Below are positions 8,692 to 16,023 of a DNA stretch of 64,000 bases, piece by piece. Under the pieces are notes generated by a model that saw only the letters and a list, made by a program, of their open reading frames with translations, did no database searches and was not told where the DNA came from. Made by a program: the position numbers and the translations under genes. The first letter of the stretch is position 1, and each line of letters begins with the position of its first letter. Source of the DNA: an uncultured Ruminococcus sp. (lineage in GTDB: Bacteria; Bacillota; Clostridia; Oscillospirales; Acutalibacteraceae); contig CATXZD010000003.1 of the NCBI GenBank assembly GCA_958403905.1, positions 62,001 to 126,000 of the forward strand. Direction: 5' to 3'.

Positions 8692-9321
8692 ATGAAAAAG
8701 CTAATATCAGTTTTATTAGCTGGAATTATGGTAGCTTCTTTAGCTATATTTGGAGTTAACGCAGAGGAAAATGACAGATTTTCTACAAAGCAAAGTAATA
8801 TCGGCTTGATTTATGTTGACTCTCAAACAAAAAACGAGTATATTTTACTTGCTGAGGGCGAGAACAGCGACGGCAGTGAATTTTTACTTGTTCAGGATAT
8901 GAGAGCTGTTTGTGACGAGTTACTTTATAAGGCTTTGGGAGATTATATGCTTTTTAATCCACAGACCGACGGTGGCTCGGAAGGTCCGTTTGCCATTATT
9001 AAAAATAATGATGTATCCGGTGCTTATGCTGCTTACGAAAATGATTGGATTGAAGATAAGGCCTTTTACGATGCTATGAAGAAAACTACATTTAACAAAT
9101 ACATCAGCCTTATCGGAGATGTTAACAACGACGGAGTTCTGAGCATTTTAGACGCAACTCTTATACAAAAGAATCTTACTGAAAATGGTTCTTATTACAA
9201 TCTTGCAACCTCGAATAAATTAACTCTTAAAAGGAGCTATATTGCTGATTTTAACAAAGATAATTCTGTAAACGTTTCGGATGCAACATCTCTTCAGAAA
9301 AAATTGGTAGAACAGCAGTAA
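8692..9321 (+). CDS. Secreted dockerin type I protein
   Basis: 209 residues: signal peptide (MKKLISVLLAGIMVASLAIF, cleavage near NAEE at about residue 25), an uncharacterised ~115-residue middle region, and a C-terminal type I dockerin. The dockerin has two calcium-binding repeats: GDVNNDGVLSILDATLIQK at about 142-160 and ADFNKDNSVNVSDATSLQK near the end. Asp/Asn spacing fits EF-hand-like loops. Dockerins bind cohesin modules of cell-surface scaffoldins, so the protein is probably displayed in a cellulosome- or amylosome-like complex. No catalytic or carbohydrate-binding module is recognisable. Start supported by AAGGAGG 8 bases upstream. Confidence 0.85.
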   Translation: MKKLISVLLAGIMVASLAIFGVNAEENDRFSTKQSNIGLIYVDSQTKNEYILLAEGENSDGSEFLLVQDMRAVCDELLYKALGDYMLFNPQTDGGSEGPFAIIKNNDVSGAYAAYENDWIEDKAFYDAMKKTTFNKYISLIGDVNNDGVLSILDATLIQKNLTENGSYYNLATSNKLTLKRSYIADFNKDNSVNVSDATSLQKKLVEQQ

Positions 9322-9360
9322 AAATAATTAAAAGCATTTAAAATTTCTGATATAACAACA

Positions 9361-9394
9361 AATCCCCTCACAACGTTCTGTGAGGGGATTTTAA
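9361..9394. terminator. Bidirectional terminator between dockerin gene and gpmI
   Basis: A 12-bp perfect stem (AATCCCCTCACA with TGTGAGGGGATT) with a 6-nt loop separates convergent genes. T-rich sequence follows on both strands. Confidence 0.85.
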
Positions 9395-9404
9395 CAGTTC
9401 AAAA

Positions 9405-10916
9405 TTATTTAATGAGGCTTGTGCCGTCCATTTCTTCGGGCTGGGGAAGACCTAAAATCTGGAGCATTGTCGGAGCAATGTCAGCAAGTCTGCCGCCGTC
9501 TTTAAGCTCGCAATCATAACCGATTACGCAGAACGGAACAGGATTTGTGGTGTGAGCAGTGAACGGTTCGCCGTCAGTGTCAACCATCTTGTCAGCATTG
9601 CCGTGGTCAGCTGTGATAAGAGCAACACCGCCCATTTCCTTGATAGCGTCAACAACTTTGCCTACGCATTCGTCAACTGCTTCAACAGCCTTAACAGCCG
9701 CATCAAATACGCCTGTATGACCAACCATATCGCAGTTAGCAAAGTTGAGGATAATCATATCATACTTACCGCTTTTGATTGCGGGAACAAGTTTGTCTGT
9801 AACCTCATAAGCGCTCATTTCGGGCTGCAAATCATAGGTAGCAACCGAAGGTGACTTAACGAGAATTCTGTCCTCGCCGGGATACTGCTTTTCAACGCCG
9901 CCGTTGAAGAAGAATGTTACATGAGCGTACTTCTCTGTTTCGGCAATTCTAAGCTGTGCCATACCCTTGTCGGAAATATACTCGCCGAGAGTGTTTGTGA
10001 GTACCTGCGGCTTAAATGCAACATCAACATTCGGCATTGTAGCGTCATACTGAGTCATACAAACAAAGTTAACAGGGAAGAAGCCATTCTTTCTCTCAAA
10101 TCCGTTAAAGTCCGGGTCAACAAGAGTTCTTGTAATTTCTCTTGCTCTGTCAGGGCGGAAATTAAAGAATATTACGCTGTCGTTCGGCTGAATTGTTGCG
10201 CCGCCTTTAACAACTGAGGGAACAACAAATTCATCTGTAACGTCCTCTTTGTAGGAATTTTTAACAGCGCAAACAGGACATTCAGCCTCAACGCCTTCGC
10301 CGTAAACCATAGCGGCATATGCTTTTTCAACACGTTCCCAGCGGTTATCACGGTCCATAGCGTAGTACCTGCCCATAACTGTAGCAATTTTACCTACACC
10401 GATTTCCTCTGTCTTATCAACGCAAGCCTGAACAAAGTCAGCGGCGCTTGACGGAGGAACGTCACGTCCGTCGAGAAAAGCGTGAATATAAACTTTTTCA
10501 AGTCCTTTTTTCTTTGCAAGTTCAAGAATACCGTAAAGGTGAGTGTTGTGGCTATGAACACCACCGTCAGAGAGAAGTCCCATAAGGTGGAGCGCTGTGC
10601 CGTTTTCAAGAGCTTTGTCCATTGCAGAAACAATAGCCTCGTTGTCCTTTAGTTTGTCTTCATTTATAGTTTTTGTGATTCTTGTAAGCTCCTGATAAAC
10701 AATTCTGCCTGCACCAATGTTGGTGTGACCAACTTCGGAGTTACCCATCTGACCGTCGGGAAGGCCAACATCCATACCCGAAGCGCCAATCTGAGTAATG
10801 GGATTTTCAGCAAAAAGCTTATCAATGTTCGGCTTCTTTGCGGCTTTGATAGCGTTTCCGCTTTCGGGAGCAATTCCGAAACCGTCAAGAATCATAAGAA
10901 TCAAAGGTTTTTTCAT
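9405..10916 (-). CDS. gpmI: 2,3-bisphosphoglycerate-independent phosphoglycerate mutase
   Basis: 503 residues, the normal length for the manganese-dependent iPGM that interconverts 3- and 2-phosphoglycerate. The N-terminal LMILDGFGI metal site, the catalytic Ser60 in MGNSEVGHTNIG, DGRDVPP, and the C-terminal metal cluster HGNADKM are all present. It is the last gene of a minus-strand glycolytic operon, starting 30 bases after tpiA. A stub of a second gpmI (IDGTSLIK plus stop) is preserved at 8207-8232. Confidence 0.96.
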   Translation of the reverse strand: MKKPLILMILDGFGIAPESGNAIKAAKKPNIDKLFAENPITQIGASGMDVGLPDGQMGNSEVGHTNIGAGRIVYQELTRITKTINEDKLKDNEAIVSAMDKALENGTALHLMGLLSDGGVHSHNTHLYGILELAKKKGLEKVYIHAFLDGRDVPPSSAADFVQACVDKTEEIGVGKIATVMGRYYAMDRDNRWERVEKAYAAMVYGEGVEAECPVCAVKNSYKEDVTDEFVVPSVVKGGATIQPNDSVIFFNFRPDRAREITRTLVDPDFNGFERKNGFFPVNFVCMTQYDATMPNVDVAFKPQVLTNTLGEYISDKGMAQLRIAETEKYAHVTFFFNGGVEKQYPGEDRILVKSPSVATYDLQPEMSAYEVTDKLVPAIKSGKYDMIILNFANCDMVGHTGVFDAAVKAVEAVDECVGKVVDAIKEMGGVALITADHGNADKMVDTDGEPFTAHTTNPVPFCVIGYDCELKDGGRLADIAPTMLQILGLPQPEEMDGTSLIK

Positions 10917-10946
10917 AAAGCAAAATCCTTTCGTGTGCTCAAAAAA

Positions 10947-11714
10947 TTACTTGCTTGCAGCCTTAACAATTGCAGCAAACTTCTCTGCAACAAGTGATGC
11001 GCCGCCGATAAGACCGCCGTCAACATTAGTTTTAGAAAGAAGCTCGTCAGCGTTGCCGTCGTTCATTGAACCGCCGTACTGAATTGTAACAGCCTGAGCA
11101 ACCTCTTCACTGTAGAGCTTTGCAAGAGTGGCACGGATAAATGCACAAACCTCTTCAGCCTGTTCTGCTGTAGCAGTCTTGCCTGTGCCGATAGCCCATA
11201 CAGGCTCGTAAGCAATAACTGTTTTCTTAACGTCCTCTGCACAAACGTCAAAAAGGTCAAGCTTAATCTGTCTTGCAATAACTTCCTCTGTGATGTCGCA
11301 CTCACGCTCCCAAAGAAGCTCGCCAACGCATACGATAGGCTTTAAGCCTGCTGCAAGAGCAGCCTTTGTTCTCTTGTTAACAGTTTCGTCTGTTTCGCCG
11401 AAGTACTGTCTTCTTTCAGAGTGACCGAGAACTACATATTCAACGCCCATTTCCTTGAGCATACCTGTTGAAATTTCACCTGTGAAAGCGCCGCTTTCTG
11501 CCCAATGGCAGTTCTCGGCACCGATTTTTACATTCGTGCCCTTTGTAACTTCAAGAGCTACGCTTAAATCAACATAGGGAACGCAAGCGATAACTTCGCA
11601 GTCAGCGTCCTTAACAGCAGGAATAATTGCAGTAAGAAGTTCTTTAGCCTCGGAGGGAGTTTTATTCATTTTCCAGTTGCCGGCAATAATTGCCTTTCTC
11701 TTTGTCTTATCCAT
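10947..11714 (-). CDS. tpiA: Triosephosphate isomerase
   Basis: 255 residues, standard TIM barrel length. Asn13 and Lys15 in AGNWKMNK, the electrophile His98 in LGHSERR, the catalytic Glu170 in AYEPVWAIGTG, and the phosphate loop GGSMNDGN are intact. It interconverts dihydroxyacetone phosphate and glyceraldehyde 3-phosphate in the cytosol. It is the middle gene of the pgk-tpiA-gpmI operon. Confidence 0.97.
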   Translation of the reverse strand: MDKTKRKAIIAGNWKMNKTPSEAKELLTAIIPAVKDADCEVIACVPYVDLSVALEVTKGTNVKIGAENCHWAESGAFTGEISTGMLKEMGVEYVVLGHSERRQYFGETDETVNKRTKAALAAGLKPIVCVGELLWERECDITEEVIARQIKLDLFDVCAEDVKKTVIAYEPVWAIGTGKTATAEQAEEVCAFIRATLAKLYSEEVAQAVTIQYGGSMNDGNADELLSKTNVDGGLIGGASLVAEKFAAIVKAASK

Positions 11715-11790
11715 TTCTATTCAACCTTTCGTAAAATTCATAATATAGATTATATGGGCGAGAATTCCCGCCCATAATTTTAATCGGTAA

Positions 11791-12999
11791 TTATTTGTCA
11801 GCGATTACTGCGATACCGGGAAGAGTTTTACCCTCGAGGTATTCAAGAGATGCGCCGCCGCCTGTTGAGATGTGGCTCATCTTGTCAGCAAAGCCGAGCT
11901 GAATAACAGCAGCTGCGCTGTCGCCGCCACCGATGATTGTTGTAGCGTCAGTATCTGCAAGAGCCTTTGCTACAGCGATTGTACCCTTAGCAAGTGTGGG
12001 ATTCTCAAATACGCCCATAGGACCGTTCCATACAACAGTCTTAGCACTCTTAACAGCCTGAGCAAAGAGTTCCTGAGTCTTTGTGCCGATGTCAAGACCT
12101 TCCATATCAGCAGGAATGTTGTCAGCGTCAACAACCTTAACGTCGATAGGACCGTCGATAGGATCGGGGAAACCTGCAGCGATTGTTGTATCTACGGGAA
12201 GAAGAAGTTTTTTGCCAAGCTTTTCAGCTTTTTCCATCATTTCCTTGCAGTAGTCAATCTTTGAATCGTCAACGAGTGAAAGACCGACTTCCTTGCCCTG
12301 AGCCTTTAAGAATGTGTAAGCCATACCGCCGCCGATGATGAGTGTGTCGCACTTCTCAAGTAAGTTTGAAATTACGTTGAGCTTATCTGCAACCTTCGCG
12401 CCGCCGAGAATAGCAACGAACGGACGAACAGGGTTTTCAACAGCATTGCCGAGGTAGTCGATTTCTTTCTGCATAAGATAGCCGACAGCTGTGTCCTTAA
12501 TGTGGTCTGTAACGCCTGCTGTAGAGCAGTGAGCACGGTGAGCAGAACCGAAAGCATCCATAACAAATACGTCTGCAAGAGAAGCAAGTTCAGCTGAGAA
12601 CGGCTCAAGATTCTTTGTTTCTTCTTTTCTGAAGCGGGTATTCTGAAGAAGTACAACGTCGCCGTCGTTCATTTCGGCAACAGCCTTTTTAGCGTTTTCT
12701 CCAACAACCTCGTCATCGTTAGCAAAAACAACTTCTTTGCCGAGAAGCTCGGAAAGTCTTACTGCAACAGGAGCGAGAGAGAACTTGTCCTCAGGACCGT
12801 TCTTGGGTTTGCCGAGGTGTGAGCAAAGAATAACCTTACCGCCGTCTGCGATAAGCTTTTTAATTGTGGGAAGAGCGGCTGTGATTCTGTTGTCGTTTGT
12901 GATAACGCCGTCCTTGAGAGGTACGTTAAAGTCGCAGCGGACAAGAACCTTTTTGCCTTTTACATTGAGGTCATCAACAGTAACTTTGTTGAGTTTCAT
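11791..12999 (-). CDS. pgk: Phosphoglycerate kinase
   Basis: 402 residues when started at ATG 12999 (MKLNKVTVDDL), which has AAAGGAATG a few bases upstream; a further in-frame ATG at 13059 would add an unusual 20-residue extension and lies at the promoter. The RCDFNVPL substrate motif, the HLGKPK region and the nucleotide loop GGGDSAAAV are present. It makes ATP from 1,3-bisphosphoglycerate. It is first gene of the operon with tpiA and gpmI; no gap gene is in this window. Confidence 0.96.
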   Translation of the reverse strand: MKLNKVTVDDLNVKGKKVLVRCDFNVPLKDGVITNDNRITAALPTIKKLIADGGKVILCSHLGKPKNGPEDKFSLAPVAVRLSELLGKEVVFANDDEVVGENAKKAVAEMNDGDVVLLQNTRFRKEETKNLEPFSAELASLADVFVMDAFGSAHRAHCSTAGVTDHIKDTAVGYLMQKEIDYLGNAVENPVRPFVAILGGAKVADKLNVISNLLEKCDTLIIGGGMAYTFLKAQGKEVGLSLVDDSKIDYCKEMMEKAEKLGKKLLLPVDTTIAAGFPDPIDGPIDVKVVDADNIPADMEGLDIGTKTQELFAQAVKSAKTVVWNGPMGVFENPTLAKGTIAVAKALADTDATTIIGGGDSAAAVIQLGFADKMSHISTGGGASLEYLEGKTLPGIAVIADK

Positions 13000-13063
13000 T
13001 GAAATACATTCCTTTCGTGTTAGAAGAATATTGTAAAAATTTAGTATTTTCACAGTCAAGAAT

Positions 13064-13092
13064 ATTATATATCAAAATACGCATTTTATCAA
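13064..13092 (-). promoter_or_regulatory. Promoter of the pgk-tpiA-gpmI operon
   Basis: On the minus strand TTGATA, a 17-bp spacer and a perfect TATAAT lie about 65 bases before the pgk ATG at 12999. Confidence 0.7.
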
Positions 13093-13160
13093 TAGAAAAG
13101 ATAAAAAAAGTTTGACCGATATAATTTGGAATTATTATGCTAAAAAAATTTGTTAAAAAA

Positions 13161-13676
13161 TTATCTGTTGTTTATTTCAGACCATTTGTGATTGTGAAGC
13201 TCGCCCTTGTTTAGCAGTTCGGGATAATCCCATTGGCGCAAAACCTCATAAGCCGCAATTGCCACGGAATTTGAAAGATTCAAGCTTCTTGCTTCGTCAA
13301 TCATCGGAATACGCAGCGTGCTGTCGGGGTGCTGCATTAATAGTTCTTCCGGAAGTCCCTTTGTTTCCTTGCCGAAAAGCAGATAGCAGTTGTCGGGATA
13401 TTCAACATCGCTGTGACGGTGAGTACCTTTTGTTGAAAAGAAAAAGTAATTTCCGCCCTTTGTTTTTTCAAAAAAATCGTCAATGTTGTCATAATATGTA
13501 ATATCTAAAAAATGCCAGTAGTCAAGACCTGCACGTTTCAGCTTTTTATCGTCAACGGTAAATCCCATCGGCTTGACAAGGTGAAGCATTGCGCCGGTCG
13601 CGGCGCAGGTTCGTGCAATGTTGCCTGTATTTTGCGGGATTTCCGGCTCAACAAGCACAAGATTGAGTTTTGCCAA
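13161..13676 (-). CDS. trmL: tRNA (cytidine/uridine-34 2'-O)-methyltransferase TrmL-like
   Basis: 171 residues of the SPOUT superfamily. The N-terminal VLVEPEIPQNTGNIART motif, FGKETKGLPE, and the C-terminal IPMIDEARSLNLSNSVAIAAYE knot region identify the TrmL/YibK branch, which methylates the wobble ribose of certain leucine tRNAs using SAM. It is slightly longer than the E. coli enzyme because of a C-terminal tail. It is transcribed alone toward pgk. Confidence 0.93.
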   Translation of the reverse strand: MAKLNLVLVEPEIPQNTGNIARTCAATGAMLHLVKPMGFTVDDKKLKRAGLDYWHFLDITYYDNIDDFFEKTKGGNYFFFSTKGTHRHSDVEYPDNCYLLFGKETKGLPEELLMQHPDSTLRIPMIDEARSLNLSNSVAIAAYEVLRQWDYPELLNKGELHNHKWSEINNR

Positions 13677-13780
13677 AAGTTATCACTCCAGTTTTTAAAA
13701 AATCAGTTTTATTATATTTTAAAACGTAAACAATAATATTGCAAGTACAAACTTGCAGTAATAAAACGGAGGTGTGTTTT

Positions 13781-13963
13781 GTGAGTTCAAACTCAATGAT
13801 GAATGTTGTAAAGGGAGCAGCAATCGGACTTGCAGCCGGAATGGCAGTAGGAATTGTCGGCAAAAACGCAGTTGACAATAATCCCAAACTCAAAAAGAAA
13901 GCCAACAAGGCAATGAGAACAGTAGAGTCGATTGTGGACACAGCGCAGTATATGTTTAAATAA
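13781..13963 (+). CDS. Small glycine-zipper protein, YtxH-like
   Basis: 60 residues from GTG 13781, chosen because CGGAGGTG lies 8 bases upstream; an in-frame ATG at 13739 has no such site. It has a glycine-rich amphipathic or membrane segment (GAAIGLAAGMAVGIVG) followed by a basic helix (NNPKLKKKANKAM). This resembles small YtxH-type envelope or stress proteins, but the similarity is general. A terminator follows at 13971-14010. Confidence 0.65.
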   Translation: MSSNSMMNVVKGAAIGLAAGMAVGIVGKNAVDNNPKLKKKANKAMRTVESIVDTAQYMFK

Positions 13964-13970
13964 GAAAAAT

Positions 13971-14010
13971 AAAGTCGTTCCGCTATAATTATGGAACGGC
14001 TTTATTTTTA
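13971..14010 (+). terminator. Terminator after the YtxH-like gene
   Basis: An 11-bp stem with one G-T pair (AAAGTCGTTCC with GGAACGGCTTT) is followed by ATTTTTATAT. Confidence 0.8.
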
Positions 14011-14053
14011 TATAGTTGAATTGTTGATGCTGCATAAGTATTCAAAAAATATC

Positions 14054-14081
14054 TTGACAAGTGAAAAAATATAACTATAAT
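14054..14081 (+). promoter_or_regulatory. Promoter of the candidate toxin-immunity operon
   Basis: TTGACA at 14054-14059, 16-bp spacer, TATAAT at 14076-14081, about 92 bases before ATG 14173. Confidence 0.75.
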
Positions 14082-14140
14082 ATATTCTTGTTTATTGCAA
14101 TAAATTCATAAAAAACTAAATATTTAAATGGAGGTAAAGG

Positions 14141-14160
14141 CACAATAAAGTAATATTGTG
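14141..14160 (+). repeat. Inverted repeat between SD-like site and start codon
   Basis: CACAATA and TATTGTG form a perfect 7-bp inverted repeat with a 6-nt loop. It lies after GGAGGT (14130-14135) and before ATG 14173, in the leader of the candidate toxin gene. Confidence 0.6.
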
Positions 14161-14172
14161 TAATTTTTAATT

Positions 14173-14967
14173 ATGAAAAATATTAACAAAATTATATCAA
14201 TTGTATTGGCAATAACTTTGTTTTTGTCAATGTCCATTACTGCATCTGCTTTAACAGAAGAAAACGCATACTGTTTTGTAGAAGAAACAGATATTAGAAG
14301 TTCAGAAATAATAGGTCAATCTGAAGACGTAAATGAGTGTAATATACAACGTAGTGCAAAATATAGCATATTACCCAATAAACTAAACATTTATTGGGTA
14401 GCAAGTTCTACTCAAATCATAATTACAGTACAAAATGTTGGAATAGATACTGTTGATACTTTTAAAGGAATGGTTTCGATTGATAAAGGTGTAAAAAAGC
14501 CATTTTCGAGCTTTAAATTAAAGCCGTTAGAAACTAGAAATATAAAAGTAAATATCAATATGACTAAATGTTATGAATCAATTACAGTTAGTTATTATGC
14601 TATAGATGGAAGTACAGCTTTTGGACAAGGATCATCCCCGGGACATAGAGAGATTCCTAGTAATTTATCTAATTTGTGGTCTAAAGGAACATTTAATAAA
14701 ATATATTCAAGTATAAATTATCATTTCAGTAAACATCATGCTGAAGTAGGTGCTAATGATATAGTATCATATGCTACTAAGGCTAAAAATTATAGAAACG
14801 TAGTTGTTAATGACAAAAAGAATTTATCTAACAGTAAATTTAAAAATAAGTATACAATAACACAAAGTAGTGGTACAATAAAAGCGAATAAATATAAGAG
14901 TAAAAGTAATAAACAATTTATAATTTTAACAAACAGCGGGAATAAAATTTTGTCATACGGTAAATAA
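14173..14967 (+). CDS. Secreted protein, candidate antibacterial toxin (BECR-like C-terminus)
   Basis: 264 residues with a Sec signal peptide (MKNINKIISIVLAITLFLSM, cleavage near ASA-L at residue 26). Residues about 65-145 look like a CARDB/Ig-like beta domain (TVQNVGIDTVDTFKG, LKPLETRNIKV). The C-terminal ~85 residues begin YHFSKHHAEVGANDIVSYA (His184, Lys187, His188) and end FIILTNSGNKILSYGK, a layout like the BECR-fold RNase domains that end polymorphic toxins. The next gene encodes a small acidic protein as expected for an immunity partner. The toxin role is inference from pattern and context. The start has no close SD; GGAGGT lies 38 bases upstream across a hairpin. Confidence 0.5.
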   Translation: MKNINKIISIVLAITLFLSMSITASALTEENAYCFVEETDIRSSEIIGQSEDVNECNIQRSAKYSILPNKLNIYWVASSTQIIITVQNVGIDTVDTFKGMVSIDKGVKKPFSSFKLKPLETRNIKVNINMTKCYESITVSYYAIDGSTAFGQGSSPGHREIPSNLSNLWSKGTFNKIYSSINYHFSKHHAEVGANDIVSYATKAKNYRNVVVNDKKNLSNSKFKNKYTITQSSGTIKANKYKSKSNKQFIILTNSGNKILSYGK

Positions 14968-14990
14968 TGTTATATGTGGAGGAATATGAT

Positions 14991-15356
14991 ATGAGCGACA
15001 GCGTTGAAATAGGTTTTATTGATAGTTTTGACAGAAAACATGATTATTCTATAGCTGATTCCGATTTGGAGTATGAAGAAATCGTAAAGAAATATAAATG
15101 TATTTCAATCTCTGATGACATATTCAATGAAATTATTCCGCAATTGGAGGATATGGATACATATTTTCAAAATTACGGAAATCCGCATAAAGGTTTGGAT
15201 CATTATGGAGAAACGATTATTCCACCTGAATCTGTACCCCGATTGATAGATGTTATAAAATCTGTTGAATTTTTAACAAACGAAGTTAGCTCTTTATTAG
15301 AATTAGCTGAAACAGCATATATGCAAAAGAAATATATGATTTGTTTTGGAGTATAA
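14991..15356 (+). CDS. Small acidic protein, candidate immunity partner
   Basis: 121 residues from ATG 14991, which has GGAGGA 7 bases upstream; an earlier ATG at 14967 overlapping the previous stop lacks a site. The protein is cytosolic and strongly acidic. Its middle DHYGETIIPPESV and its end KYMICFGV resemble small proteins found next to polymorphic toxins, though I cannot name the family. It starts 23 bases after the secreted candidate toxin gene. Immunity function is inferred only. Confidence 0.5.
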   Translation: MSDSVEIGFIDSFDRKHDYSIADSDLEYEEIVKKYKCISISDDIFNEIIPQLEDMDTYFQNYGNPHKGLDHYGETIIPPESVPRLIDVIKSVEFLTNEVSSLLELAETAYMQKKYMICFGV

Positions 15357-15364
15357 AAACATTA

Positions 15365-15393
15365 TTGACAAGGGTAAAAATCAGTAGTATACT
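15365..15393 (+). promoter_or_regulatory. Promoter of the small membrane protein gene
   Basis: TTGACA, a 17-bp spacer and TATACT, 45 bases before ATG 15439. Confidence 0.8.
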
Positions 15394-15438
15394 TTCCTAA
15401 ATAATTCAACATATTTGTTTTTAAAAGGGTGTAAAATT

Positions 15439-15621
15439 ATGGGCTGGCTTGTTTTTTGGCTGTTGGTGTTGGTTGCAATTATTGCTTATGCATTTCGCAG
15501 AGGTGCTAATCACAATTACCGCACGGGAAGCGGCCTTTTTAAAAACAGTGAGTATAATCTTGATGAAAAGGAAGAATTTTCCGATAAGGATTATTACGAC
15601 AAAGACGGTCTTATGAAATAA
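15439..15621 (+). CDS. Small single-span membrane protein
   Basis: 61 residues: one N-terminal membrane helix (GWLVFWLLVLVAIIAYAF), a short basic stretch, then an acidic tail rich in Asp, Glu and Lys. ATG 15439 is preceded by AAAGGGTG. It has its own promoter and a terminator at 15629-15668, so it is a stand-alone unit. No family recognised. Confidence 0.6.
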   Translation: MGWLVFWLLVLVAIIAYAFRRGANHNYRTGSGLFKNSEYNLDEKEEFSDKDYYDKDGLMK

Positions 15622-15628
15622 TTTACTT

Positions 15629-15668
15629 ATGACTGCGCAAGCTATTTTGTGCAGTCATTAATTTTTTG
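15629..15668 (+). terminator. Terminator after the small membrane protein gene
   Basis: An 11-bp stem (TGACTGCGCAA with TTGTGCAGTCA, one mismatch-like G-T pair) is followed by TTAATTTTTT. Confidence 0.75.
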
Positions 15669-15669
15669 C

Positions 15670-15698
15670 TTGACAAATACCCCATAGGGGTATATTAT
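15670..15698 (+). promoter_or_regulatory. csoR-copA promoter with embedded CsoR operator
   Basis: TTGACA 15670-15675 and TATTAT 15693-15698 with a 17-bp spacer. The spacer holds ATACCCC at 15677-15683 and its mirror GGGGTAT at 15687-15693, the GC-core inverted repeat typical of CsoR operators. Bound CsoR would cover the whole promoter; copper binding would release it. Confidence 0.85.
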
Positions 15699-15714
15699 GT
15701 AATCGGTGATAAAT

Positions 15715-16014
15715 ATGGAAAACAATTGCTGCTCTCATAAAACCAAGAAGCGTGAACCAGATGAATACAAAAAGCTGATTAACAGGCTAAACAGGATTGA
15801 GGGGCAAATCAGGGGAATTAAAGGTATGGTAGAAAAGGACGCTTACTGTACCGATATTCTTGTTCAGGTTGCAGCTGTAAATGCAGCGCTTAATTCATTC
15901 AATAAAGAAATGCTTGCAAATCATATCCGAACCTGTGTAGCAAATGATATAAGAGAGGGCAAAGACGAAACTATTGACGAGCTTGTCAATACCTTGCAAA
16001 AACTGATGAAGTGA
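15715..16014 (+). CDS. csoR: Copper-sensing transcriptional repressor CsoR
   Basis: 99 residues from ATG 15715 (GTG 15706 in frame is possible). The all-alpha DUF156 fold is clear from RLNRIEGQIRGIKGMV. Copper ligands have the CsoR spacing: Cys45 in DAYCTDIL, His70 and Cys74 in NHIRTCV. Cu(I) binding releases the protein from its operator, which sits in the promoter at 15677-15693. It is encoded 9 bases before copA and autoregulates the operon. Confidence 0.93.
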   Translation: MENNCCSHKTKKREPDEYKKLINRLNRIEGQIRGIKGMVEKDAYCTDILVQVAAVNAALNSFNKEMLANHIRTCVANDIREGKDETIDELVNTLQKLMK

Positions 16015-16023
16015 GATGATATA

